A stretch of 45,983 nucleotides of DNA, taken from the NCBI GenBank assembly GCA_947629665.1, contig CANREJ010000011.1, positions 1 to 45,983 of the forward strand, given 5' to 3'. Below, piece by piece: positions 38,101 through 44,386 of this stretch; the first letter of the stretch is position 1; each line of letters starts with the position of its first letter. This stretch comes from an uncultured Clostridia bacterium (GTDB lineage Bacteria > Bacillota > Clostridia > Christensenellales > Borkfalkiaceae). The position numbers and the translations under genes are program-made. The notes beneath the pieces are model-generated. The model searched no databases, was not told the DNA's origin, and worked only from the letters and a program-made list of their open reading frames with translations.

Positions 38101-41100
38101 CGTTAAAACGTAGCTGCCAACGTTCAAATTGCCGCTTATTGCGGAAAGGCTTAAATTTTGGTTGACTATTACAATTTTGCCTATCAACGCGGTTTGCACG
38201 GCGCTGTCGGCGGGAAGTATTGCATCTCCTCCCTTTCCCCCGTCGCGGGTGGCGGTTATAGCGAATGTGGCAAGCGTGTTGCCGTAAACCGAGTTTTTGT
38301 CTGCGGGCGTAACGGTTATTGCACGGGGCGTAACGGTGTATTTGCCCGTTTTATAAGTGATATTGTAGTTATCGGTTATTGCCGTTTCGCTAATGTCGGC
38401 AATAGTGATATTGTATGTGCCTACGTTGGTGTGCGACACTTCCTTTATGGAGAGATGCAACGCATCGTCAAACGCACCTTGGTCGGCTTCGAGTATGGCT
38501 ACGCCGTCGTCAAGATTATAGGTTGCAGTGTAGGTTAAATCTACTATGTCGTCGCCGTATTCGCTGGATTTATCGTCGGCGGTAATGGTGATTCTGCGCT
38601 TTGTTACCTTGTAGGTGCCGGCTTTGCCGTTATATTCGCCCGCTTCCGCCCAATCGCCCACAAAGGTTATTGTATAGTTTGAAGATTTTGCGGGGTTGGG
38701 TTTATCATAGTCCGCAACGGCGCCCTGCGTGCCCTTTATGGCGTAACTGCCCACCTTTAAGGGCGCGGAGGCAATATTCTGCCCCGGGGTTACAAGCGAC
38801 AGGGTGATTATGGCGCCCAGATCTTCGTTGTATGCGGCGGTGTAGCTGCCGTCTGTATTCCAGCGGAGATCGGCAAGTTTGTCGCCGTAAACGGACGTCA
38901 TATCGACCGAGGATATACGCACGGTTACGGGGCGGGGCGTTATATTATATTCCGCCGTGTTGGTGGAAACAATTATATAGTTTGCGTTGGTAACTTCCTC
39001 TATTACTATATCCCAAGGGCCGCCGGTAACGTTTCGGGTTCTGTTTTCTGCCGTCCAAGGGTCGCCCTTGCCGTCGGCTATTTTTACGGTGTAAACGCTG
39101 TCGCCGTCCTTTATGGCTCCACCCGAAAGTTTGAGTGAGTTGTAGTTTGAAGCATCTGTAATTGCTTTGTAATATGAGTTACCGGTGATCTGTTCTTCGG
39201 TAAACGTGCCCGAGTAGTTTGCGGCGGAGGCGGAAAGCTGTTTTAATGTTTCGCCCGTTTCGCCGTAAACAACGCTCTTGCCCTGCGCGGTTATGCTTAT
39301 GGGACGGGGCAAAATATGCAATGTGGAAGCCTTGCCTGTAAGGGACACGCCTTCAAGCGCAAAAGCCCCTGAATAACTGCCCTTAAATACGATATTATAA
39401 TTGCCTGCCGCACCGCCGCCTACGGTTACGTAAATGGGATAATCGCCCACGTTCAGCTTGTTTGCGGCGGACAATTTACCTTCATAATCATAATGTCTTA
39501 GGGTATAGGAAAGCACGTCGTTGTTAACAATGGCGTCAGCCCCGTCCGTGGCGGCGCCGCTTGCGTCGGTTGCGTGCTTAAAGTGCCCGCCTATATAATC
39601 ATCGTCAATATTAAAGTAGCTTATATCCTCGCCGTAGATTTGATATACGTCGTCAAGATTTACAACAATATTTCTTGGCGTGATAGACACAACCCCGTCT
39701 ATTCTGCCGTTGTTTTTAACGCTTTTTGCGGAGTAGTTAAAGGTTACGTCGTAGTTGGAGTTGTCGTAGGAGAACATTGCGTCGTAGCCGCCGGATTTTT
39801 TTACGAACGAGCCGCTTGACGCAGACGTATTTACCACAAGGTTTAAGGCCTTTATGCCCGTTTGGGTTTTATTGGCCGTGTCCTCGGTAACGGCGTATTC
39901 CGTTATATCGCGCTCTACTATTACGGTATTAAAATCGAATCCCGCAAACACCTTTTGGGTGAGGTCTTCGGTCTCGATTTCATTGCCGTATTCGAAAGAC
40001 GCTTCGTTTGCGGTGATCTCTATGGGCTTTTTGGTGATTTCCGCAAGTACGGTAACGGGAATTTCGGCGTCTTCCGCAGGGGTAAGAGCCTTGGAAGGGT
40101 CCTCGGCGTTTACGTCGTACAAATAATAGTTGCGGAGTAAGCACTGTTCGGGATATTTATGATCTGCGGTGTGATGGCCGAAATTTGTGCCTTGCGAAGC
40201 CGCAAACTCGTCTATTTTTACGTTGAACGCCAACCTCTGCTGGCCCACGTCGGGCGAGGAGAAAACGCCCTCTACAATATTGCTGTCGCCGTCCGCTTTG
40301 GTAACGAAATCAATTTTCATGTAGGGCGAATCGGCAGGCATAATACCTGTCATGTTCGCGGTAAGATTTTCGGCCGAGAAGGTTATATACGGTGTGCCGT
40401 CATATACCTTGCTGATATTCGGTATGGAAAGGTTTGTAACCGTTATGCTTGCGCGCGTTATATTTATGGTGGCGTATTTGGGCTGGATATATGCGGTATC
40501 CATTGCGGCAAAAGGCAGGGGGTTCGACCCTTCGTTTTTGCTTTGACCTTGCGCCGTCGCCAAGTCAAGCTCAAACCTGTAACCGAATTGCGTTTTGGAA
40601 ACGTATTTTGCCTCGGAGGTGGTTGCGCCCTCACTGTCCGCGCTCGTTGTTATGGTCAACAAGGGCAACTGCCCCTTATCGGGAACCGCAGAAGGAATTT
40701 TTGCGTGCATTGTCGCGTCGCCGTCTTTTAATGTATAGGCGTCTTGTTCATTGCCGCCGCTTTCCATATAGGAATAGCTATCATAGTAGATATAATAAAA
40801 TCTACTGAAACTACTGCTGCTTTGATCGGGTTTCATCTTCCCGTTATCACGGTCGAGGACTATACGGATATCGTCCTTTCTGTCCAACCCGTTGTACACG
40901 AGGTCAACATAGGTGCCGTTACCGGAAGCGTCGATTTCGATATTCGTCCAGCCTTTCTCAACCATTTTGCCGCCGCCTGAGTCAATCATGGTGCGGTCAT
41001 AATATTGCCACGTTACTTTTAAAGTATTCTCGTCGTCCGTACCGAGGGCAACTATCCAATCGACATCGTCTTTGTCGGGGACAAGCGAAGTGCCCGCATC

Positions 41101-43665
41101 GGTGAACAGGAAAGCGTCAAGGAAGTTTAAAAGGCCGTTGGGATCCTTTAAAAACTCGCTGCTGTTAAACGTGGTGCCGCCGTTTGCATTGATTTGGTCT
41201 TTTGTGGGCTGTGCGCCAAATTCCTGTTCACACTGCTTTGCGTTTTCCTTGCCGTCGCCTTTGATTTCATACGAAGTTCTATCTTCCCAACCTTTTTCGT
41301 AGAAATTACGCATTATGTAGCCGGATTTTTCCGTGCCTGCGGCGGGAGTTACCGAAACTTGCGCATAATTTGTGGCAGATTGATATAAATAGCCCTGTAC
41401 CTTTATTTCCGGATATTGGTGCTTTGAAGAATTAAATAATATCTGTCCGCGGTTGTTGTTGTCGGTTACATTATTATTTTCATTGTCGTTAATTTTTTTG
41501 CCATTATAAACCTCATCGAAATCAGCCTCTGTATAGTGGTTATTTTTATAAGCATCCTGCAAATCACCCGATGAGACTCCGTCTTTACGGGGCAAAGTAT
41601 CCGTCGTAAGCGAAAGATACATGTTGGAAGCCTGCTTATGCTCTTCCGTGGCGGTTTTAAGCAGGCCCTCTACACCTGCCTTATTATAAGTTTCGGGCAA
41701 CTTTTCAAAAATGGCATAGTTATCCATAACTCTGGCGGGGCCGTTTAAATAGACGCCCGCGCTATTCTGGAACATATTTACGCCTGCGCCGCCAACATTT
41801 ACATGTGTTGCCAGCGGTTTCGGGTCTTTTTCTATTGGTTCTTTGGGTTTTCCGGTGCTTTCGTCAATTACAACTTGATTTATATTTCTGTATTCGCCCT
41901 TGGCTACGTTGTTTACAATACTGCCGCCGAAGAGTTTTAAAAAGCTGTTATAGTTTACGGATATGCAACCGCCGAATTTCGAGCAATAGTTATAGCTTAA
42001 TTCACCGCCGTATATACTGCAATATGTTTGTTGGAAAACGCAGATTCCGCCGCCTTCTACCGAATAATTGGCGTTGGGAGTATACGCTCCATCCACGGTT
42101 TTGTTAAAGGTTTCTACCTGCGCGGTATTGCCCTGCCATAAGCCGCCGAAAACGTTCAGCGTCATGTATGAATCCTGCGACAGATAGCCCGCGCCGCCCT
42201 TTAAAGCCGAGTTGTTGGTTATAGCCGCGTCGAATACGTTTACAACGCCGTTACCTACGCCGTAGAAAGCTCCGCCGTACATGGCTTGGTTGCCCGTTAC
42301 GTTGCCGCTGTGCAGGGTGAGTTCGGCACGCGCCCTTAAAGTGAAAGCGCCGCCTTTGGCGGAGTTACAGAAAGTGGTGTCGCTGCCGTAATACTCATTT
42401 GTACCTTCAACTACTTTGCCCGTACCGTTTTTGGAGTAGGCGCCCGTAATTTGCCCGGAGCCATAAGGATTATCCTTTGTGCCTGCGGTGCTGTCAAAAA
42501 TTTCCAGACGGGAATATTGGCCGAGCATAAAGCCCGAAGCAACGGTTGTTTTGTCAACTTCGTCGTCATTTGTAAGATTGCGGTCTATTTTGTGGCCGTT
42601 TAAATCGATAATAACATAGGTGTTATCGGGTATGGCAAGCCTGCCAAAGGAATATCCTTCCATGGCAGGACAGAAAGTGAATTGTTGATATTTTACTTCC
42701 GGGTTAAATTGCGTTTCATAGCTTAATTTTCCGGAACCATCCGCATTGACGTCAAATGTGGTACCAAGAACAATATGTTCATACGCTTTCGCCGCACCCC
42801 CGGTATCAACTCTGTGTAACGTCACGTTGCCTGTTACATCGGTTGCAACCCAATCGTCTTCAAGTTTAACTGCAATATAGCTATAATTGGGAGCCGTTTC
42901 ATTAAATATACGACCAAATTCGACAGGTTTCTTATTTGTTACTTCCTGCGCCGCAAATTGAACGTCCCATGTGTGGGTAAATTCGTTCTCTGCCGCTTCA
43001 CCGCCAAATTCTTTGTTATTAAATATCCCCGACTTGGAATTATAAGAAGCGGCAAGTATTGCGTCAGCCCAGGTGGTAGCCATTTGATAAGGAGTACCGC
43101 CTAAACTGAAATAGTTTACATTGTTCTCACCGCCGAAAGTGCCTTTTGTTACATTTAATTTGCGGGTTATGGTTTCTTTTGTTGCGGCAGTTTCATCGTT
43201 TGGCTTAACTTCTCTCTCTACGGTTATAGTTGTGCCGTTTTCGGGTGTGTTGTTTTTAGCCTTTATAAGTTTTATAGCCGAAAGATTGTCGTTATTCTTA
43301 ACATAATAGTTCATGGGCGGCTTGCGGTCATCGGATGCGCCGTGCATAACATGGCCGCCGTTATCAACAGGCCACATTGCCGCAACCTTTTGCTGATACA
43401 ACGGCGTATATCCGCCGTTTTTACCGTTCCAGCTGATAAGTGTACCGACCATGGAGTTTACGCCATGATAAGCAAGCGGGTTATCTTCCGGATCGTATAC
43501 GCCGCCGACTTGCGCAGTGGCTGTGGAAGCGTTGGCAACAAGCGTATTTGCGCCGGTCGCGCCCATAAGGACTGCGCCCAGCGTAACGCAGACCGCTAAT
43601 ATCAATGAGAATACCGCCAGCATCGCAGGGCGGAAATAATAATAGAATTTTTTAGAAGACTTCAT
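23179..43665 (-). CDS. Giant MBG-repeat surface protein (6828 aa)
   Basis: The single uninterrupted frame covers 45% of the window. It starts with an export signal (basic start, hydrophobic residues ~14-36). Residues ~350-620 look like a right-handed beta-helix with recurring GGAF/GGGI/GG.I turns and N/V ladder strands. From ~1070 to ~6700 there are about 47 units of the MBG/YDG type. Each unit opens with a strand such as ITPRKITVTI followed by a VYGD/EYGD/VYNG turn, and usually contains YNI or NYDVTF and a closing GxYTI. One stretch near residues 5270-5400 lacks the pattern. The C-terminus has a transmembrane helix (~6788-6812) and a basic tail CRRPKNKK, with no LPXTG, so it is membrane-anchored rather than sortase-linked. 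The ATG has AAGGAG six bases upstream. The likely role is a long surface stalk or adhesin. The ligand is unknown. Confidence 0.9.
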   Translation of the reverse strand: MKSSKKFYYYFRPAMLAVFSLILAVCVTLGAVLMGATGANTLVANASTATAQVGGVYDPEDNPLAYHGVNSMVGTLISWNGKNGGYTPLYQQKVAAMWPVDNGGHVMHGASDDRKPPMNYYVKNNDNLSAIKLIKAKNNTPENGTTITVEREVKPNDETAATKETITRKLNVTKGTFGGENNVNYFSLGGTPYQMATTWADAILAASYNSKSGIFNNKEFGGEAAENEFTHTWDVQFAAQEVTNKKPVEFGRIFNETAPNYSYIAVKLEDDWVATDVTGNVTLHRVDTGGAAKAYEHIVLGTTFDVNADGSGKLSYETQFNPEVKYQQFTFCPAMEGYSFGRLAIPDNTYVIIDLNGHKIDRNLTNDDEVDKTTVASGFMLGQYSRLEIFDSTAGTKDNPYGSGQITGAYSKNGTGKVVEGTNEYYGSDTTFCNSAKGGAFTLRARAELTLHSGNVTGNQAMYGGAFYGVGNGVVNVFDAAITNNSALKGGAGYLSQDSYMTLNVFGGLWQGNTAQVETFNKTVDGAYTPNANYSVEGGGICVFQQTYCSIYGGELSYNYCSKFGGCISVNYNSFLKLFGGSIVNNVAKGEYRNINQVVIDESTGKPKEPIEKDPKPLATHVNVGGAGVNMFQNSAGVYLNGPARVMDNYAIFEKLPETYNKAGVEGLLKTATEEHKQASNMYLSLTTDTLPRKDGVSSGDLQDAYKNNHYTEADFDEVYNGKKINDNENNNVTDNNNRGQILFNSSKHQYPEIKVQGYLYQSATNYAQVSVTPAAGTEKSGYIMRNFYEKGWEDRTSYEIKGDGKENAKQCEQEFGAQPTKDQINANGGTTFNSSEFLKDPNGLLNFLDAFLFTDAGTSLVPDKDDVDWIVALGTDDENTLKVTWQYYDRTMIDSGGGKMVEKGWTNIEIDASGNGTYVDLVYNGLDRKDDIRIVLDRDNGKMKPDQSSSSFSRFYYIYYDSYSYMESGGNEQDAYTLKDGDATMHAKIPSAVPDKGQLPLLTITTSADSEGATTSEAKYVSKTQFGYRFELDLATAQGQSKNEGSNPLPFAAMDTAYIQPKYATINITRASITVTNLSIPNISKVYDGTPYITFSAENLTANMTGIMPADSPYMKIDFVTKADGDSNIVEGVFSSPDVGQQRLAFNVKIDEFAASQGTNFGHHTADHKYPEQCLLRNYYLYDVNAEDPSKALTPAEDAEIPVTVLAEITKKPIEITANEASFEYGNEIETEDLTQKVFAGFDFNTVIVERDITEYAVTEDTANKTQTGIKALNLVVNTSASSGSFVKKSGGYDAMFSYDNSNYDVTFNYSAKSVKNNGRIDGVVSITPRNIVVNLDDVYQIYGEDISYFNIDDDYIGGHFKHATDASGAATDGADAIVNNDVLSYTLRHYDYEGKLSAANKLNVGDYPIYVTVGGGAAGNYNIVFKGSYSGAFALEGVSLTGKASTLHILPRPISITAQGKSVVYGETGETLKQLSASAANYSGTFTEEQITGNSYYKAITDASNYNSLKLSGGAIKDGDSVYTVKIADGKGDPWTAENRTRNVTGGPWDIVIEEVTNANYIIVSTNTAEYNITPRPVTVRISSVDMTSVYGDKLADLRWNTDGSYTAAYNEDLGAIITLSLVTPGQNIASAPLKVGSYAIKGTQGAVADYDKPNPAKSSNYTITFVGDWAEAGEYNGKAGTYKVTKRRITITADDKSSEYGDDIVDLTYTATYNLDDGVAILEADQGAFDDALHLSIKEVSHTNVGTYNITIADISETAITDNYNITYKTGKYTVTPRAITVTPADKNSVYGNTLATFAITATRDGGKGGDAILPADSAVQTALIGKIVIVNQNLSLSAISGNLNVGSYVLTGSTPNTPAGIRNYSVTWETGTYEVTARPITIKITQSAFTYTGAAPGLSLYLTLKLAEGIDGNTLATKTDGSYRDEEISDLGITYSAFTEANAGKHSIDSITATNGNYAVTFQNADNTEIYGSTDLKFQFKIDPAKLTVALDSGDLNYDGASHQHNISFAASVPTDSIATPDRKNFTAGTLTDNTDGSARWKYDFGEYSITITYTPVIAANGGNGVAATFGGMANYTNAGTYTYTVTLKENGNFIFGDGLTKELSYKINRAHLSIEPLADMPYNRKTQEPEIKFTVNTTAPAPVKDTGYTVEYKVNGDTERQPKQPGTKIVNARLSDNKPYYAGYYDVTVTLCGETANNYCFTENEGAPSSDEALKSTVILQITPLTVFISQPNTTQVFDNKGHFYGYIQDGSYDFTSTTDGAWYLIFSSSNEISVQGISYNITYEKDGKKYEVKVGGYKFEDGENVFEDNTYLIDGTPANAADIFNASLFKDAGEYKFKLSFEYANFIILKSGEDKGVSEIEYTYTITPIILSTGKIAAATYNGQAQEPDIGETFFTATNSSMDSDTLWGLLQDHYYLAYEAKKLTKDLSTKNVLNQAFNNLDLASEYQKGNTFKADLSGKPKNADTYKVYIFLGNYDASGSKNSENFTPCTVCNFAFNSTDEGYVYYDASQEFVINPVDISTLADNFHATLETVVYEGISVPTRINSVVITLNGNRIEFNNGDGVSSSELIDDLDNSFTIIGYRNNVNVSKKAVANISGGGNYSGTAEAYFEIIARVIGVKILTQTVVYGETPSLNNAQGVGWEIDTTFKNYNFKKYEYEAASGKETRNNYALYSGDNLDIKLKYVEKDSYVFGGNYYITATWSNSNYIVIFTGDYTGSDLPADYTYKAYQAYVGEAYDVNNGTSLMEVASGKQGAGVLEVAKRLISVRILEQSAQYGDPLGNEESYYGEKVRVLKKAAENNGIYWQPVSPLNGTGDAIYGSDKLYFDIFTLAKQGDIVGKYPILAKLSEAGADSAHANYEVKFDFTGGFVWGSSANAAYEDTTVAEDSYYRKAQKYDCPNEYKYGGSEMSAGILEIKPRELTVTVKDLSSVYGEELVNIDPVSETKPAERNGKFYIEKKNEDGVTLFEIDNVYRDNPDAPRVTMQLVCYSRGTTALVKGDNAGTYQIHVSAKSTDEVVANKNFNVTVVGSWNSTNEAKNNGTDGTYTIEPRKITVTVRDQQSIYGEELYSLDVAYTSDGSRYVYKVEFTKDSDQVGKVSGDPVISDEITFNFYKEGGNNANGVGFYNISYEVTAKGNTAKINNYDITWKSLKLKVDEKSKAEDIPVPALVDGKLEYVLVDTYNSEYLISPREITVTIQDMSVIYGEDKYNSDHTVSGVEYTTAFTGTEKQKDIYGREVTNNPLYTGDNLGLTFKLKDGLTLTENTKKLPVGKYALLASGVSTVSRKNYSITLIGNWADGDLPAGYETQAGIYEVVKRRISVHIKDQNWYTYNGAVPDKVLNTGHAGSFDFDKQGYLCGIDNDMIWEATDTLDYFATGLPIVGTKDAHDELGITFSLSHDGGPALKKDVGQYPIYASWTDTNYMIRFEGDWSWDESDCPTDYKYQDSSGNSFNNGAGIFTINPADVYVSISEKSSDYGKKVDIYNSDTLAVKDADYTVTGGSVYEGDNLNIKLTLGSENDGLLAEGKLGWQLAGYAITLANRGDTNPNYNIVEVADGVYTVDRLNITVNIENQESVYNGEEPTVNQTMWTVDDENKLAYFDKDGGAYKNTVNTVASLGYKTGTLGIVLAKEPSGYRWQKNGYRITGTCTNPNYIVTFKGEWSIDDDYNGQAGVFTIQKRKLKITIGDQRSVYNGTVFDSSVLDQNRYTITEWTNAPGGTEDSVTNAVVEGTSLSIRLYFGNPPVRNAGNYVIAGSCSNTDYEVEFTEGNFKVDKREVTVTINRQDKVYGDNIATFDNGWWTAVCTNDATHVAIASEDDTLGISLKVAYDDPGNLTNGYLNVGKYKIMPSWDKATYGSNYTVTFKGGWYAEGDEDNGEVGIYSVSQRQLTISLIDRSSTYGDELRTLTDSDWIDSGEKILSGDKETVQKLITLTIKDKDGNEVKVTDGKYPNAGRYKIVGTWSGTDTDNYAVLFTGSQGTDATYVINRRAITVSINPASSVYGDAEAALTYTAICTNGTDRNVTACKGDELTFTFRIDRKESSSHKLNRGVYDIVGSWNGSDYNASNEVPYSDNYEITFSGTSTSNATHGAYTVTPRIINATLGTNAESVKSEYGDGITDQSTWGVTYTLASDPNGTAVIDGDSISLTMTTTASSAANVGTYPITAPNIPLTGDNANYTILPINGTYTITARRIVVTYNASYKVMYGEASRDNLTSEILGPSAYTLKRDGKEGVALVNGGKAEDIVNPSLADATYSAAGYLHYNESAYTINATSRDGNYQIVRVENKTLKVDQRKVTIRIEDKTVTYGDTENTDPTEWTAVSYEDLKGVVHYDGKIIVDEKSAMGITLTRAPGSAKGVYAISATCSNDDYKVTFTGNYTDNPAQGKYEIVAREITIEIQKQSAEYGETINIHSEQDVDWKVSDGNIIAGESVGVTLKLADYTGGKLPYKAAGYEIEMSDWSNKNYNVTVKAGSGAGKFMITKRNVLITISDQNSVYGDKATVASDLNINYIPTTRTGTGSALLDGDDVKIQLYLGSYMKKAQSTGNVYSVQKVNGNDDDLVKGALRVRDGGYAIYGVALGDDIANYDIVFAGNYKGSIPDDYVNANGNKCGGAGLYTVRKRVITINVNDQSAVYGGRGDEWMNKPTVGNGAFKNNDYTATTSNGDGDAIVKGDEERLNIVLEVEFYCAIGDASVADAGRYAITYKYNEKDAYDYDITFRGSWNNDRATYSTCKVEEKYNNTAGTFTIEPRPVQITILNHGATDYGSSVSVPNAYDSSELTDWYTARSSIGGTAIYGDDTLYFMLFTSATSKSPVGDYPLWATLWEELGGELQGSHPIADKNSNANRNYSVSWMGSWFSSDDNSKYNSTAGTYHIEAKPINVVIRTVVREYGDDYTFDSGENVFEWQDYLDKNGLSDPVAALAKIKDDSTAEWYPREADWQVNSGDRLKISLASDVKNTSAVSEYAITGTWDNPNYEVTFVNDTTTHGVNGIFRVTPRRIFIVLQPQSSVYGYTVFISTTKKDWYARRRVDDPDGLNEVGVPDRDGPAIVFNDNLGVTLERVTDTFSSADPRTSNEKYRGSLTTQRGLYAGIYDLKASAVNADNYSVVFIRGNSNAEDDYNLNEHTGLYTITPRTVEVKLENLEGVYGGSEYSASSGLFGHSTLLENMGEEWEYTGVSADTANEDYNTHLFLTDDIQYLRLSLGKTLDDWSDNHYAPVGKYPIVGYFGFNNYTGMAENYSVTFKGDWTDESSENLPDTYKSKNGEAAKNSAGIFTIKEATVHQNNVSANWNRHAEYNVENYYSMAVSQDFLQFAGDVQKVGMSGGIIKENEYYANGKLNTREREDFYVGKTQVTYGNLKLNGELYTDKIRGDVEGAEQSFVYGENAKEEYAPMVNAVGTWTVDVTIKAPYHAEATFTLTIVISQAHITVELREPVEGDRENVFGNLKYFEYGIYKYDLTATAPGGEDLKELLKKWILGKDSSILLEIHDDNNQIGDTPESRRQYLYDHCEISIDVNPVFQRSTGGYLVVDTYTLTITVKDTPDIVVRFFDTYNYVHIIPKKISIDWKWDEGAEQIEDWQDMDYPTSLEWEIEANQAIDEYGNKNEKAQIVKVPVIYFEYNSTTRVYSPLVKGGNYGDLLAANYSGTTYDFDWANQSKKSEHAAIREAGAYLAEITYSLDTPYPGGADAKNYYIPYQYVCIIRILPPVLTVTFNDGVITSEYGETEVELNARTTYADGTNLVTIEGMQGADTPESIGLVIARAGKHHVGYYPIEVSITSSDYTLRVIGAWGSDTENHKGHLADKEHAGVYRITPRQLEITIANQGVDETKTIAYGTPVPKDLAADLSAWAAVHVGDNSENTVTVVGADDLKLKLTIEGQSNHTNSNGYLEVGSYPITATYNNPDYDIVFKGAWEAVPGGEFEGIESAGIYKVSEAQVLVSINDSMNHIYGEDEPDLAGGSYNGRYRSTHRIIGIMPGDSDAFITFKLVKLVNLNGEITESDLTLNSTGHYDAGLYAIVASAEGNPNYKVTITGGWDDMAYGNGYYHVAGRYEIDPRQIIISPNEREDEYGDYYDLSANCHFNVSNLYAYEPLAEGESKADLKIVLSVDSRVVNRTADVGTYQISFDSCNNPNYEAYALTQNIYRITPRLITVIFDNQTSEYGDQPVECTISSIRRSKVDGVVKPGAGIVNGDEESLKISAACSVTNTSNIGEYVISRADYVADSNYDIEWQTGVYTVTPRRITLTFNDQTGEYGDAIKPLAGEWTLTRTPGSAGALPGDAVVNGDDLGFVAMCSVTTQSHVDDYVIEIDSYNRNSNYDVTFVEGYYHIVPRKLVVTLENGRGEYGDEPELDQSAWTAKRAELEGEAIVNGDDLGITLQTNANTESIVGSYYIIATFDNTDYNVAFTGDWNTVDNPLPEGYDGAATYSVDPRKITITAQDKTSEYGDAIKDLEYKVTRNSLPGEALVNGDNLEITIGADLHAGMGVADVPIQITGYTENSNYDITAVNGTYKVVPREITVAIANVTNVYGNEPIDPNGGPNGGYTLTRTTFPEDASVVISGDGLMIKLTDTFDKNAGEYIIDVASWSEDPNYHLNIQTALYTIEQRKVTVAIENKESFYSDELAELTYAKPLDMVDGDVLKIDLSVIAFPNEYGYLDADTYAIVGAEDDPNYEITFSGEWSGELYNGAAGIYTVKQATNEWLQHINVDELTEGESLSESNLPTAKFGTPVIEYYLDEELTQKFEGDISRADEGEYYLRVYIAETKNYTGLIEQPVPVIRIFSSFIPRNRVINIAPVIGLLAAEVVILTCGLIFCRRPKNKKEETVR
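23560..40470 (-). repeat. Array of about 47 diverged MBG-type coding repeats
   Basis: Units range from roughly 75 to 140 residues and are recognisable by PR.ITV....SVYGD-like openings. They are diverged in DNA sequence, unlike the 87-bp repeats downstream, so the array looks old and functionally constrained. A run near residues 1980-2600 uses variant openings such as YTGAAPG, YNRKTQEPE and YNGQAQEPD. The count is by eye and could be off by a few. Confidence 0.75.
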
Positions 43666-43734
43666 ATATTCTCCTTATAAACAAGCGCCTATATTGTTTA
43701 TTGATTAAAATGTTTTCGATTAAATGTTTTTGTG

Positions 43735-43793
43735 GGGCAGGAGCGACATTCATAAGCTCCTGCCCTTTTTGTATAGCCGTAGGTATACAAAAA
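43735..43793 (-). promoter_or_regulatory. Tandem leader hairpins upstream of the giant gene
   Basis: Read leftward there is an AT-rich 10-bp stem (TTTTTGTATA/TATACAAAAA, 43766-43793, 8-nt loop), then a 10-bp GC stem (GGGCAGGAGC/GCTCCTGCCC, 43735-43765). The order and the flanks (ACGCC before; CTGCCCCA, AAAAACATT and then ATTTTA after) recur in front of malE at 7535-7582. The hairpins lie 70-128 bp before the giant ATG, inside its predicted leader RNA. Read rightward, the GC stem is followed by TTTTT. Confidence 0.65.
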
Positions 43794-43939
43794 ATTCGGC
43801 GTCATTATCTGAATTTTTGCGGACTGTATCGGATTTTAAAAATCCCGGCCGTCCAAAACAGATATATGTATTATTTTTATGTTTTGCGCGCGCCGCGCGC
43901 AATACCATATTTTATTATATTATACACTATAACATTTAT

Positions 43940-43968
43940 AATTTACTACTGTACAAAGACAAAGTCAA
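43940..43968 (-). promoter_or_regulatory. Candidate promoter of the giant-protein operon
   Basis: Leftward, TTGACT (43963-43968), a 17-bp spacer and TAAATT (43940-43945) form a plausible sigma-A promoter, with an A/T-rich stretch upstream. It implies a leader of ~265 nt that includes the tandem hairpins. No TTTTCGAAAA box is present, so the starch regulator probably does not control it. Confidence 0.5.
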
Positions 43969-44257
43969 CTTCTGCGAAAAAAAATCGAATTTTGCATAAA
44001 TTTTACATTTTTTGTCCCCTGTTTATGTTAATAAATTTCTATTTTATTGTTTAAACTCACAAAAATAAACGGTTTTTATTGATAAAAACCAAGATTATGC
44101 ACGTTTTTTGGCGTTTTTTGCATAATTTTCAGGCTTATTATATCACATATTTATTATTATTTAAATAGCCGACGCCGCAAAAACGCAAACCTTAACAATT
44201 CTTCACGAATATCCCGAAAGGCGTACCTGACTGTTATTTTTGCCTTTTAATGCAACA
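43969..44257. other. AT-rich intergenic stretch, no gene seen
   Basis: The stretch is strongly A/T-rich. GGTTTTTAT/ATAAAAACC at 44071-44090 is a short dyad with a 2-nt centre. I find no open frame with a ribosome site and no recognisable RNA gene. Confidence 0.5.
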
Positions 44258-44297
44258 AAAAAACCGCCGACTGCTACCCGCAAATCAACGGTTTTTT
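44258..44297 (-). terminator. Likely terminator of the 5'-nucleotidase gene
   Basis: AAAAAACCG (44258-44266) pairs with CGGTTTTTT (44289-44297) around a 22-nt loop. Read leftward the 3' arm continues as a T run. It lies ~90 bp after the gene's stop. The large loop makes the call moderate. Confidence 0.6.
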
Positions 44298-44386
44298 ACT
44301 TATTTGGCAACTGCAAATTGTTTTATCTTCTGTAACGGAACTTAATTTTACGTTTACAAATATTTTTAAACAACACCTGCGGCTTT

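Noticed and set aside
43680-43735. Starch-regulator operator at the giant gene (TTTTCGATTAAA)
   Set aside because: Only the left half matches; the right half is not complementary and there is no second box 22-23 bp away.
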